A program made the position numbers and the translations under genes. Shown piece by piece: positions 1-10,430 of a DNA stretch of 64,000 nt. Origin of the DNA: Marinicauda salina. GTDB taxonomy: Bacteria; Pseudomonadota; Alphaproteobacteria; Caulobacterales; Maricaulaceae. The DNA lies in assembly GCF_003122085.1 (NCBI RefSeq), contig NZ_QEXV01000006.1, positions 62,001 to 126,000 of the forward strand. Reading direction: 5' to 3'. Position 1 is the stretch's first letter; each line of letters begins with the position of its first letter. The notes under the pieces were generated by a model. It worked only from the letters and a program-made list of their open reading frames with translations, had not been told where the DNA came from and did not search any database.

Positions 1-565
1 GGTCTGGCTGCTGGAGCACGATCCGCTCTACACCGCCGGCACGAGCGCGCGCGAGGCTGATCTGCGCGATCCCGACCGCTTCCCGGTGTTCAAGTCCGGG
101 CGCGGCGGCCAGTTCACCTATCACGGGCCGGGCCAGCGCGTGGCCTACGTCATGCTCGATCTCAGGCGGCGCGGGCGCGACGCGCGCGGCTTCGTGCAGA
201 ATCTCGAGCAGTGGATCATCGAGGCGCTCGGCGTCTTCAATGTCGCCGGCGAGCGCCGCGAGAACCGCGTCGGCGTCTGGGTCGACCGCACCCGGCCCGG
301 CGGGCCCGAGCGCGAGGACAAGATCGCCGCCATCGGCGTGAGGCTGAGACGCTGGGTGTCCTTCCACGGGATCGCGCTCAATGTCGAGCCGGACCTGTCC
401 CACTTCGCCGGCATCACGCCGTGCGGCGTCTCGGATCCGCGCTACGGCGTGACCAGCCTGGTCGATCTCGGCCTGCCGGTGACGATGGACGACGCCGACG
501 CCGCGCTGAAGCGCGGCTTCGAAACCGTGTTCGGCCCGACGGCGCCGGCCGATCCGCCGGCCTGA
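1..565 (+). CDS. lipB: Octanoyltransferase LipB, 5' end missing
   Basis: Transfers octanoyl groups from acyl carrier protein to lipoyl domains, the first step of lipoate synthesis in the cytoplasm. The reading frame is open from base 2, before any start codon, so the N terminus lies outside the window. Family motifs are visible: [28 protein letters not shown], the catalytic lysine segment [18 protein letters not shown], and the catalytic cysteine in [16 protein letters not shown]. The visible 187 codons cover most of a protein that is usually about 210-240 residues. A GTG at 86 lies inside the conserved region and is not the start. It converges on the minus-strand gene that begins right after it. 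Confidence 0.95.
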   Translation, partial: VWLLEHDPLYTAGTSAREADLRDPDRFPVFKSGRGGQFTYHGPGQRVAYVMLDLRRRGRDARGFVQNLEQWIIEALGVFNVAGERRENRVGVWVDRTRPGGPEREDKIAAIGVRLRRWVSFHGIALNVEPDLSHFAGITPCGVSDPRYGVTSLVDLGLPVTMDDADAALKRGFETVFGPTAPADPPA

Positions 566-1093
566 TCAGGCCGGGCGCGGGCCCCGCGCGGTCATGCCCG
601 CGAACCAGAATCCCAGCGCGAACACGACGCCCCAGAAGGCGATCATGGACGGCCAGCCGCCGGCGGCGAGCGCGTCGATCATCATCGTCTCCTGGTCGAG
701 CATCCAGGCCTGGAAATCCTCCATCAACGCCTGGTCGCGCGCGGCGCGCTCGACCGCCTCGGCGTCGGCGAGATCGATCCCCCGCCGATCGAGAAACTCG
801 AGATAGACCGGCCAGATCGCCGCAGTGATCCCGACCGTCGCGCCCAAGGTCTTGGCCAGCACGCCGGCGCCGATCGGCGCCAGGGCGAGCGCGCGCGGTC
901 GGCTCGCGTCGCGCAGCCGGTTGGCGTGCACGACGAAGAGAAGCACGAGCACGAACAGCCAGACCAGCCAGCCCGTGCCGGCGGGAAACACGCTCAGCCG
1001 GATGGCGTCGAGCAGCGCGACGACGCCGAGGCCGAGCCAGTAATCGTCGGCGTCGGCCCGTCGGCCCGGCAGGAAGGCGGCGTGAAGGTTCAT
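566..1093 (-). CDS. Divergent DUF805-like membrane protein
   Basis: A 175-residue membrane protein with about four hydrophobic segments (roughly residues 20-35, 40-57, 70-95 and 150-168). The segment NRLRDASRPRALALAPIGAG resembles the 'KRLHDTGRSGW' signature of the DUF805 family carried by the next two genes, so it is probably a diverged third paralogue. The polar loop between the last two helices is longer than in its neighbours and acidic. Function is unknown. It lies last in a row of three minus-strand genes and has a terminator between it and the second one, so it may be transcribed separately. The stop abuts the end of lipB. Confidence 0.6.
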   Translation of the reverse strand: MNLHAAFLPGRRADADDYWLGLGVVALLDAIRLSVFPAGTGWLVWLFVLVLLFVVHANRLRDASRPRALALAPIGAGVLAKTLGATVGITAAIWPVYLEFLDRRGIDLADAEAVERAARDQALMEDFQAWMLDQETMMIDALAAGGWPSMIAFWGVVFALGFWFAGMTARGPRPA

Positions 1094-1121
1094 CGTTCGC
1101 GGTTCCGCCGGGGTTGAAACG

Positions 1122-1159
1122 AAAAACGGCGCGCGCCGGGTATGCCCCGACGCGCGCCG
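1122..1159 (-). terminator. Intrinsic terminator after the second DUF805 gene
   Basis: On the minus strand, the arms at 1146-1159 and 1127-1140 form a 14-bp GC-rich stem with one G-U wobble and a five-base loop, followed at once by five T residues (1126-1122). It ends transcripts of the gene at 1185-1568. Confidence 0.8.
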
Positions 1160-1184
1160 CGTCTCAAGCCGGAGACGCGCCTGC

Positions 1185-1568
1185 CTAGGCCGGCTCCGCG
1201 CCGCCGCCGGCCGACCCGACCGGCGATTCCCCGAACTGGTTCGAGCCCGGATTGCTGGGCTGCACGTAGAAGATGATGAGGATGATCGCGCCCACGATCG
1301 GGATGAAGCCGAGCAGGATCCACCAGCCGGACTTGCCCGTGTCGTGAAGCCGGCGAACGCTCACGCCCAGGGCGGGCAGAAGCGTCGCGAGCGCGAACAA
1401 TCCGGGTAGCGCGCCCGGTCCGCCCAAGACGCCCGCCTCGATCAGGAGCAGCAGCCAATAGGCCAGGATGTAGAACAGGAAGAACCACCAGAACTCGCTG
1501 CGCTCGGCTCTCCCTTCAAATCCGACATAGTTGGAGTAGACGGCCTTTACGGCTTCGACGAACGTCAT
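1185..1568 (-). CDS. DUF805 family membrane protein
   Basis: A 127-residue inner-membrane protein of the DUF805 family. It has the family layout: an N-terminal segment with GRAERSEFWWF, helices around residues 27-50 and 54-68, the signature VRRLHDTGKSGWW, then a final helix (ILLGFIPIVGAIILIIFYV) and a short polar tail ending in QPSNPGSNQFGES, where family members often end. The start at 1568 is supported by GGGGAGAA eight bases upstream. The family is common in proteobacteria and has no established biochemical role. It is the middle of three neighbouring paralogues. Confidence 0.85.
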   Translation of the reverse strand: MTFVEAVKAVYSNYVGFEGRAERSEFWWFFLFYILAYWLLLLIEAGVLGGPGALPGLFALATLLPALGVSVRRLHDTGKSGWWILLGFIPIVGAIILIIFYVQPSNPGSNQFGESPVGSAGGGAEPA

Positions 1569-1660
1569 CGCGGTTCTCCCCAGCGCTTGCTTTTCATCGC
1601 CTTGTGAGGCGCACCGGGCGCCCGCATCTCATGCGGACGCCCAATTCGCATCAGCCGCGT

Positions 1661-2206
1661 TCAACCCTGCGGCTTGTCTTCGTCCGAACCGCCTTCGGCG
1701 GGATCGCTCGCAGGCGGAGCGCTCGGCTGGGCCGGCGCGGCGCCGCCCGCGGCGGCCCCGGCCAGCACCGGTTCGCCGTACTGGTTGGCGCCGGCGTCGC
1801 CCTTCAGGACGCCGACCCAGATGGTGTAGGCGATCCAGACGAGAAAGCTCAGCGAAAACACGAGGAAGGCCCCGCTGGACCCGGCCATCATCGCGGCCAT
1901 GTCGACCTCGCCGCTGCCCGACATGGCGGCGAACACCGCGCCGCCGACCATGATCATCCCGATGATGCCGAGCACGATCGAGACAGCCCACGGCACCGCA
2001 TGGATCCAGGCGGTCCGGCCGGTGTCATGGAGCCGTTTTCCATAGACGCAGACGCCGACATAGATGAGGCCGAGCGAAACGATGAAGCCGAGGATCGGAA
2101 TGAAATTGGCGACGATGTTCGCCGCGATGATGATGAGAACGCCGATCCAGTATTCCTGCTGCCCGATCCGGCCGTTTGGGCTGAACAGAAGATGGCCGAT
2201 ATTCAT
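1661..2206 (-). CDS. DUF805 family membrane protein, longer paralogue
   Basis: A 181-residue DUF805 protein. It opens with MNIGHLLFSPNGRIGQQEYW, has hydrophobic segments at about residues 22-55, 70-95 and 105-125, and carries the signature GKRLHDTGRTAWI near residue 60. NQYGEPVLAG matches the C-terminal NQFGE of the neighbour. The tail is rich in Ala/Pro and acid residues and looks disordered. An inverted repeat at 1616-1642 (12-bp arms with one mismatch, three-base loop) lies just downstream but lacks a T run, so it is not a convincing terminator. Function unknown. Confidence 0.85.
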   Translation of the reverse strand: MNIGHLLFSPNGRIGQQEYWIGVLIIIAANIVANFIPILGFIVSLGLIYVGVCVYGKRLHDTGRTAWIHAVPWAVSIVLGIIGMIMVGGAVFAAMSGSGEVDMAAMMAGSSGAFLVFSLSFLVWIAYTIWVGVLKGDAGANQYGEPVLAGAAAGGAAPAQPSAPPASDPAEGGSDEDKPQG

Positions 2207-2290
2207 GGGTGCCTCCCCGATTCTCTGATCGGAAAAGCGTCCGCTGCGTCGCCAGCGGTGTCAATCAAGCCCGCCAAGAAAGTTAATGTT

Positions 2291-4318
<2,028 letters not shown>

Positions 4319-4394
4319 CAGCGTGCGCCGTTCCTGACGGTGTTCGGAGAGGCGCTCCGTTTACCGCGCCCGGCTTCGCCGGAGCAAGCCGGCG

Positions 4395-4916
4395 TCATGC
4401 GTCGCCGTTCCGGCCCGGGTCCTCATCGGCGTCATCCCTGGCCTGCTGGGCCTCGAAGAGATCGGCCTCCGCCTCGCGCCGCTCAAGCCACTGGAACTCG
4501 ATCGAGCGCAGGCGCGAGATCACCGAGATGAGAAAGACCGTCGACCACCCCAGCACCAGGAAGCCGTTGGCGCTCTCGATCGCGCCCAGCAGACGCCAGT
4601 CGGTCTCGAGGACGATGTCGCCATAGCCCACGGTGGTGAAGCTCGATGTGGAGAAATAGAGCGCGGGCTCGAAGGTGTCGAACGCCCCGACCCACATGAA
4701 AACAAGAGCGTAGAGCCAGATCTGGATGGTGTGGATGAGGAACAGGCCGAGCGCCACCCCGAGCACCAGGCCGAGCTGGTTGATGACGTAGCGATGCGCA
4801 CGCTCGTGATCGAGCCGCGACCGCATGAGCAGGATCAGCAGCGTCAGCCCGGCGATCTGGATGACGATGGTCACCAGCACCATCAGCGAAGCGACCGCCA
4901 GAGGAGCGACTGGCAT
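4395..4916 (-). CDS. Small potassium-channel-like membrane protein
   Basis: A 173-residue ion channel protein. The pore loop contains FTTVGYGDI, the K+-selectivity filter, at about residues 96-104, flanked by transmembrane helices (about 10-32, 48-78 and 113-135). The C-terminal 35 residues are charged and no RCK/TrkA-N ligand-binding domain is present, so gating is unclear. It probably forms a tetramer in the inner membrane. A small palindrome (CCCGAT-TCG-ATCGGG, 4928-4942) lies just upstream of its ribosome binding site and could affect translation. It sits 62 bp after the BCCT transporter gene, on the same strand, and may share its transcript. Confidence 0.85.
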   Translation of the reverse strand: MPVAPLAVASLMVLVTIVIQIAGLTLLILLMRSRLDHERAHRYVINQLGLVLGVALGLFLIHTIQIWLYALVFMWVGAFDTFEPALYFSTSSFTTVGYGDIVLETDWRLLGAIESANGFLVLGWSTVFLISVISRLRSIEFQWLERREAEADLFEAQQARDDADEDPGRNGDA

Positions 4917-4978
4917 GGGCGACCCTTCCCGATTCGATCGGGAGCGAGCCTAGCTCCGGACGCCCCGCCGGTCAGCGC

Positions 4979-6934
4979 CTAGTTGGCGCGCGTGATGTGG
5001 TGGATCCACTGCAGGTGACGCTCGTACTGGCGCAGCAGGTCTCGGATCACCTGGTTCTTCGAGTAGCCGTACACGTCGTAATGCTGGCCGCCCTCGCTCA
5101 GCGCCACCTCGGCGCGGCCATAGCGCAGATCCTTCTCCGCCTCCTCGTCGGAGACCGGGAAATGCGGCTCCTCGTACTCGGCATAGGCCACGGAGTAGAC
5201 GAAGTCGGGCTGATCCTGGTGATCGACCACGATCTTGGCGTAGTCCTCGCCGCGCTCGACGGAGGCGTCGACGTCCAGTCCGCGCAGCTCTTCGGCGACT
5301 TCCTGGAACGCCTCGACGACGGTGGTCTGGATGAAGGCGATCACTTCGTCGCGATTGGGCTGGGTGAACATCAGCTTGAGCCGGGTCCGCCAGGGCACCG
5401 AGGCGCCCTGGATGGGCAGCTGGGCGGCCGTCTTGCGTCCCGCCCGGCGCGCGGTCTCCAGCGACCAGGCGCGCACCAGGCCGACCAGCGCGAGAATGAT
5501 CACGATCGTGAAGGGCAGCGCCGCGGCGATCGTCGCCGACTGCAGCGCGGCGAGCCCGCCGACGAGCAGCAGCACCGCGGCGACCACGCCCTCGCTGATC
5601 GCCCAGAACAGGCGCTGGCCGAGCGGGGGGTTGAGCATGCCGCCGGAGGTCAGGGTCGACTTAACGAGCGAACCGGAATCCGACGAAGTCACGAAGAAGG
5701 TCGTCACCAGCACGATCGCCATCACCGAGGTGATCCCGCTCAGCGGCAGCGTGTCGAGGAAGGCGAACAGGGCCAGCTCGGAATTGCCGCCCGTGACCGC
5801 TGTGACGATCGGGTGCGCCATGTTCCCCATCACCTCGCGCAGCGCCGAATTGCCGTAGACCGTCATCCAGAAAAAGGTGAACAGGGTCGGCCCGATCAGC
5901 ACGCCGAGGATGAATTCGCGGATCGTGCGCCCGCGCGAGATGCGCGCGATGAACATGCCCACGAAGGGCGACCAGGAGATCCACCAGCCCCAGTAGAACA
6001 GCGTCCAGTCGCCGATCCACTCGCCGCCGCCATAGGCGTCGATGTTGAAGGTGAGCACGGCGAGCTGGTCGAGATAATCGCCGATGTTCTGGACGAAGGC
6101 GCTGAGCAGGAAGACCGTCGGCCCGACGATGAAGACGAACAGCATCAGCGCGATGGCGAGATAGAGATTCCACTCGCTGAGCCGCTTGATGCCCGCGTCG
6201 AGCCCCGCCACCACGGAGGTCGTCGCCATCGCCGTGATGATGGCGATCAGCGCCATCTGCACCTCTTCGGAGATGGGCAGGCCGAACAGGTCGTTCAGGC
6301 CGGCGTTGATCTGGGTCACGCCGTAACCCAGCGAGGTCGCCACGCCGAACAGCGTCCCGATCACGGCGAGGACGTCCACGAGATGGCCGATCGGGCCGTA
6401 GATGCGGTCGCCGATCAGGGGGAAGAGCGCCGAGCGGATGGTCAGCGGCAGGCCGTGGCGATAGGTGAAATAGGCGAGGCTCAGCCCCACCACGACATAG
6501 ATCGCCCAGGCGTGCACGCCCCAGTGGAAGAAGGTCAGCACCATCGACCGGCGCGCCGCCTCGAGGGTGCCGGCCTCGCCGTCCGGCGGGAGCGCGAAGT
6601 GGTTGATCGGCTCGGCGACGGCGAAGAACATCAGCCCGATGCCCATCCCCGCCGAGAACAGCATCGCGAACCAGGGCAGGAAATCGTACTCGGGTTCGGA
6701 TTCCTGCGGGCCCAGCTTGATCCGCCCCCAGTCGGACAGCGCCACGATCAGCGCCGCGACCAGGAAGGCGCCGACGCCGACCGTGTAGAGCCAGCCCATC
6801 GTGTCGGTGATGGTCTCGCGGATCTCGTTGAAGATGAATTCGGCCTGGTCGTGCGCGAACACCGCGTACGCCACCCCGGCGACGACCAGCATGGCGGCGG
6901 GGAAGAAAACGGCGGGCTCGAGCTTCTTCATCAC
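4979..6934 (-). CDS. betT: BCCT family transporter, BetT-like (choline/betaine uptake)
   Basis: Secondary transporter for quaternary ammonium compounds driven by ion gradients. The 651-residue protein has twelve hydrophobic segments in residues about 1-510, with the family signature FYWGWWISWSPFVGMFIARI followed by SRGRTIREFILGV. Residues about 520-651 form a cytoplasmic domain (with FQEVAEELRGLDVDASVERG) of the kind found in BetT-type choline transporters, whose tails are linked to osmotic regulation. Substrate is inferred: choline is most likely, glycine betaine possible. No betA/betB/betI lies nearby. A candidate promoter lies at 7131-7159. The divergent neighbour is a dioxygenase of unknown substrate. 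Confidence 0.85.
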   Translation of the reverse strand: MMKKLEPAVFFPAAMLVVAGVAYAVFAHDQAEFIFNEIRETITDTMGWLYTVGVGAFLVAALIVALSDWGRIKLGPQESEPEYDFLPWFAMLFSAGMGIGLMFFAVAEPINHFALPPDGEAGTLEAARRSMVLTFFHWGVHAWAIYVVVGLSLAYFTYRHGLPLTIRSALFPLIGDRIYGPIGHLVDVLAVIGTLFGVATSLGYGVTQINAGLNDLFGLPISEEVQMALIAIITAMATTSVVAGLDAGIKRLSEWNLYLAIALMLFVFIVGPTVFLLSAFVQNIGDYLDQLAVLTFNIDAYGGGEWIGDWTLFYWGWWISWSPFVGMFIARISRGRTIREFILGVLIGPTLFTFFWMTVYGNSALREVMGNMAHPIVTAVTGGNSELALFAFLDTLPLSGITSVMAIVLVTTFFVTSSDSGSLVKSTLTSGGMLNPPLGQRLFWAISEGVVAAVLLLVGGLAALQSATIAAALPFTIVIILALVGLVRAWSLETARRAGRKTAAQLPIQGASVPWRTRLKLMFTQPNRDEVIAFIQTTVVEAFQEVAEELRGLDVDASVERGEDYAKIVVDHQDQPDFVYSVAYAEYEEPHFPVSDEEAEKDLRYGRAEVALSEGGQHYDVYGYSKNQVIRDLLRQYERHLQWIHHITRAN

Positions 6935-7130
6935 GGACCTCTGCGGTCGTTCCAGAACGTCTCAGCGCGGCGGCGCAACGGCGCGACCGCATTCGGAAAA
7001 GGAGACATAATCGCCGCGGAACGTCGGGACGAATCCCCGGACGCGGGACGGGCCGCAAACCACCGCGATACAGGCGCATCATTGTCCGCCGATCGCGCGA
7101 TGACTTCCCCTCGGACGGCCTTCATTGCGC

Positions 7131-7159
7131 TTATGGGCGATCCCGTCGGGCGAAGTCAA
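7131..7159 (-). promoter_or_regulatory. Candidate sigma-70 promoter for the BCCT transporter
   Basis: On the minus strand TTGACT (7159-7154) and CCATAA (7136-7131) are 17 bp apart in the 302-bp divergent gap between the transporter and the dioxygenase (6935-7236). Transcription would start near 7124 and give a leader of about 190 nt. No promoter for the plus-strand gene could be picked out in the gap, and nothing else stands out in it. Confidence 0.4.
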
Positions 7160-7236
7160 ACGCGCGGCGGCGCGCTTGACCGCGCGACCCGCCCGGAGCG
7201 ACGCTTGAAGACGGACTGATGGAGGAGGATCGCGCC

Positions 7237-8109
7237 ATGCCCGCCGCTCTCAAGGTGACGCCGACCGGCGCCGCGCTCGGCGCCTTTGTGACCGGCGTCG
7301 ATCTCTCGCAGCCGCTCGACGCCGCGACGGTCGCCGCCATCCGCAAGGCCTGGCTCGACCACCTGGTTCTGGCGTTTCCCGACCAGCCGATGAGCCACGC
7401 CGATCTCGAGCGTTTCACCGAGTATTTCGGCCCGTTCGGCGACGATCCCTTCATCACGCCCCTGCCCGATCATCCCCACATCATCGAGGTGCGCCGGGAC
7501 GCCGACGAGACCGCGCCGGTCTTCGCCGCGGCGTGGCATTCCGACTGGAGTTTCCAGGACGTCCCGCCGGCGGGCACGGTGCTGCATTCCAAGATCGTCC
7601 CGCCCGCCGGCGGCGACACGTTGTTCGCCAACGGCTATGCGGCCTACGAAGCGCTGAGCGACGAGTTGAAGCAGCGGATCGAGCCGCTGCAAGCGGTGCA
7701 TTCCGCCGCGCTGGCCTACGCCCCGGAAGGCGTCTACGGCGAGAACGACGCCGCCGACCGCTCGATGACGATCCGGCCCAGCGCGGAGGCGCGCTCCATG
7801 CGCACCCATCCCGTCGTCCGGGTCCACCCGGAGACCGGCCGCAAGACGCTGTTCGTCAATCCGGGCTATGTCCGCACGATCGAGGGCCTGAGCGACGAGG
7901 AGGCCTTCACCCTGCTCGTCCAGCTCTACGAGACCGCCCATGACGAGCGCTTCGTCTATCGCCACCAATGGGAGCCGGACATGCTGGTGATGTGGGACAA
8001 TCGCTGCACCCAGCACATGGCGACGGGCGGCTATGACGGCCACGCCCGCCTGCTTCACCGCACCACGATCGCGGATGCGCCGCCCGAGCGCGACGCAAAG
8101 GCGGCCTGA
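7237..8109 (+). CDS. TauD/TfdA family 2-oxoglutarate dioxygenase
   Basis: Fe(II)/2-oxoglutarate-dependent dioxygenase of the TauD/TfdA family. The iron-binding HxD is in AAWHSDWSFQD (about residues 92-102), the third ligand in NRCTQHMA, and the 2-oxoglutarate-binding arginine in DGHARLLHRTTI near the C terminus. Length (290 residues) is typical. A start at 7219 is possible, but the ATG at 7237 follows GGAGGAGG at 7221-7228 with an eight-base spacing, and the protein then begins MPAALKVTPTGAALGAFV as family members do. Substrate is unknown; no sulfonate, herbicide or carnitine genes adjoin it. It ends 15 bp from the convergent beta-lactamase-fold gene. Confidence 0.9.
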   Translation: MPAALKVTPTGAALGAFVTGVDLSQPLDAATVAAIRKAWLDHLVLAFPDQPMSHADLERFTEYFGPFGDDPFITPLPDHPHIIEVRRDADETAPVFAAAWHSDWSFQDVPPAGTVLHSKIVPPAGGDTLFANGYAAYEALSDELKQRIEPLQAVHSAALAYAPEGVYGENDAADRSMTIRPSAEARSMRTHPVVRVHPETGRKTLFVNPGYVRTIEGLSDEEAFTLLVQLYETAHDERFVYRHQWEPDMLVMWDNRCTQHMATGGYDGHARLLHRTTIADAPPERDAKAA

Positions 8110-8124
8110 GACCGCCCGGCTTGT

Positions 8125-9234
8125 TCACTCCTGCTCGGGAGGCGCGAGGCCGAGCCTGTCCTCCAACGCGCCGACATCGAGGTCCAGGAAACCGAAATTC
8201 GAAAGCATGACGATCGAGGTCGCCTCCCGGGGATAGTACGCGGCGATGGAGATATAGCCGTTGTTCCCGCCAGTGTGCAGATAGCAGACGACCGGTTCCC
8301 CGCGCACAAACACGCCGAGGCCCGCCTGAGGAATCGGCCCCGGCGACGTCATCTCCGCGATGAGCTCTTCGGGCAGAAAACCGGCGTCCGGGTCGAAGAC
8401 GGCGTGAAGGAGCTTCGTGAGATCGTCTGCGGTGGAGATCATGCCGCCGCCGCCGGGAATGACGTACATGAGGCTGTAGGCGACGATCGGCTGCTCGGCC
8501 GTTCCGTTATAGCCCGACGCCAGGCCCGGCTCGACGACGGGGCCGTCATACCCGTCCGCGGGCGGGGCGGCCTCGAGACTGGTGTTGGTCATGTCCAGCG
8601 GCGTGAAGACAAGCTCAGCCAACGCGGTTTCAAGATCCGTGTCGTAAGCGGCGGCAAGGATCTCGCCGGCGAGGGTCGGGCCGAAATTGGAATAGCGGAA
8701 ATCCGAGCCCGGTTCGAAGGCGGGCTCGAGCGCGGCGAAATCCTCGTATCGCGCCTCGATCGTGGCCGTCACGCCGCCCGCCCACTCATCGAACAGAATC
8801 TGCGTGGCGTCCGGGATTCCCGAACTGTGGTTGAGCAGCTGACGGAGACTGACCGGCTCCCAGGCCGGCGGGCACGGCTGGAGGTGCACGCAAACCGAGT
8901 CGTCGAGCGCCAGCCGCCCGTCGGCGACCGCGCGCATCACGCCGGTCGCCGTGACGAGCTTGGATGTTGAGTGGATCTTGAACCGCGCGTCCGGCGTCAT
9001 CGGCGCGTCGAGTTCCAGGTTCGCGCGTCCGCCCGCGAACTCGAGGATCGTCTCCTCTCCGTGGCGCACCAACACGACGCCGGAGAACCGGCCGCTCTCG
9101 GTCTCGGATTCGAGAAACGACTGCAGCGCCTCCGGCGGCGATGACGCCGGAGCGCCATCGACGACACCCGTATCGCTGCAAGCCGTCGCGAGGAGCAGGG
9201 CAAGCGCGCCCGCCCGCGGAATCGTCAACCGCAT
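8125..9234 (-). CDS. Beta-lactamase-fold serine hydrolase, predicted lipoprotein
   Basis: A 369-residue serine hydrolase of the class C beta-lactamase/penicillin-binding family (PF00144). The SxxK motif is S89-T-S-K92, the YxN motif is in DFRYSNFGPT, and the third motif is HTGG near residue 345. The N terminus MRLTIPRAGALALLLATAC reads as a lipoprotein signal with Cys19 as the lipidation site, so it is probably anchored in the envelope. Members include esterases, D-aminopeptidases and peptidases, and most are not resistance enzymes; no clue to the substrate is visible here. It is convergent with the TauD-type gene. Confidence 0.88.
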   Translation of the reverse strand: MRLTIPRAGALALLLATACSDTGVVDGAPASSPPEALQSFLESETESGRFSGVVLVRHGEETILEFAGGRANLELDAPMTPDARFKIHSTSKLVTATGVMRAVADGRLALDDSVCVHLQPCPPAWEPVSLRQLLNHSSGIPDATQILFDEWAGGVTATIEARYEDFAALEPAFEPGSDFRYSNFGPTLAGEILAAAYDTDLETALAELVFTPLDMTNTSLEAAPPADGYDGPVVEPGLASGYNGTAEQPIVAYSLMYVIPGGGGMISTADDLTKLLHAVFDPDAGFLPEELIAEMTSPGPIPQAGLGVFVRGEPVVCYLHTGGNNGYISIAAYYPREATSIVMLSNFGFLDLDVGALEDRLGLAPPEQE

Positions 9235-9353
9235 CCTGTTCTCCGTATTGGCTGAGACATGCGCGACATACGGTCCGCGGGCGCACGCAAGTCAAATTAC
9301 GGAGGCGTAAGACGGGGGCCGCGGGCGGCGGGTCCGGAGCCCCGGGAAACGGA

Positions 9354-10358
9354 TCAGGCCGCGTCGATGAGCGGCTTCAGCGCGGGATGGATGTCGGGGG
9401 ATTCCTCGCCGATAAACTTCAGGAGCGCACGCTCGGCCTCGCCGAATTCGCCGTCGCGCCGCATCCGGCGGGCGAGCCATTCGGCCTCGTCGGAGGTGAC
9501 GGCCTCGGCTTCCTCCTGACGGGCGTCCATGACCTCGTTGCGATCCGCCCAGGCCTCGCGGAGGCTCGGCGCGCGATACTGGCGGATGAGGCCGGAGAAG
9601 CCCGTCTTGGCCATGCGCGCCATGAAGTCGCCGACCCCGCCGGTCTCGCTCTCGAGCCATTCCTCGCGGCGCAACGCCTCGCGCCGCGACGGGGCTTCGT
9701 AGCCCGAGGCGGCCATCAGGAAGTTGGCCAGCGCCTTCACGAACAGGTCCGTCCAGGCGGGGTGATTGTCCGCGCCCTCGACGGCGTCGTTGATGTCGAA
9801 CAGCACCTCGGCTTCGGACTTGGTCACCGCGACGGCGCCGTCGCCGCCGAAGGCGTAGAGGATGCGGCGGACGAGTTCGGCCTCGGCTTCGCCCACCCGG
9901 CCAGGCGTCAACGCCCCGCCGCCGGCGTTCTTCCGCGGCAGCGGCCCCGTCCCCTCGACGACGGCGCGCCGGACCTGGTCGAGCGCGAAGGCGCTCAGCG
10001 CCTCGGGGGCGCGCTCGGCCTGTTCGAGCACGCGCACGACGGCCTCGAGCTCGGTATCCGACCTCACCTCGCCATCCTGCGAAATGCGCTCCATGAACCA
10101 GGCCGCCGCCTCGTCGTCGACATAGCCCTGCGGCTCGGCCTGGCGGACCAGCAGATCGGTCATCGCCTCGCAGAACAGGTCGGTCCAGGCGGGATCCCTG
10201 TCCGTCGCGGCCTCGTCCAGCGCGAACAGCGCGTCGGCCTCGCGCGGATCGAGGGTCATATCGGGATAGACGACGCCGCGGATCTCGCGGACATCGGCCT
10301 CGGTGATGCGGCCCGAAGCGGTCACGCGGGCGGTGACGGCGGACAGTTCGGCGGTCAT
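9354..10358 (-). CDS. Unrecognised protein with an internal duplication
   Basis: I do not recognise this 334-residue protein. It is soluble, acidic and helical in character, with no signal peptide. Two modules alternate. Module A occurs at about residues 16-76 and 153-225, each ending in a near-identical PAWTDLF. Module B (DDEAAAWFMERISQDGE, and SDEAEWLARRMRRDGEFGE) occurs at about residues 80-130 and 287-334. The pattern A-B-linker-A-B suggests an ancient tandem duplication; DGE followed by an ExxLL helix recalls TerB-like helical domains, but that is only a resemblance. The start at 10358 (MTAELSAV) is preferred over a GTG at 10406 because AGAAAGG lies upstream. It is followed in the same direction by the hydrolase gene. 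Confidence 0.75.
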   Translation of the reverse strand: MTAELSAVTARVTASGRITEADVREIRGVVYPDMTLDPREADALFALDEAATDRDPAWTDLFCEAMTDLLVRQAEPQGYVDDEAAAWFMERISQDGEVRSDTELEAVVRVLEQAERAPEALSAFALDQVRRAVVEGTGPLPRKNAGGGALTPGRVGEAEAELVRRILYAFGGDGAVAVTKSEAEVLFDINDAVEGADNHPAWTDLFVKALANFLMAASGYEAPSRREALRREEWLESETGGVGDFMARMAKTGFSGLIRQYRAPSLREAWADRNEVMDARQEEAEAVTSDEAEWLARRMRRDGEFGEAERALLKFIGEESPDIHPALKPLIDAA

Positions 10359-10430
10359 GGCGGCGCGCCTTTCTCTGACGGTTCTCCGCCGGAAAGCATC
10401 GCGCACAGGCGTTAGAAGACGATGAATCGC

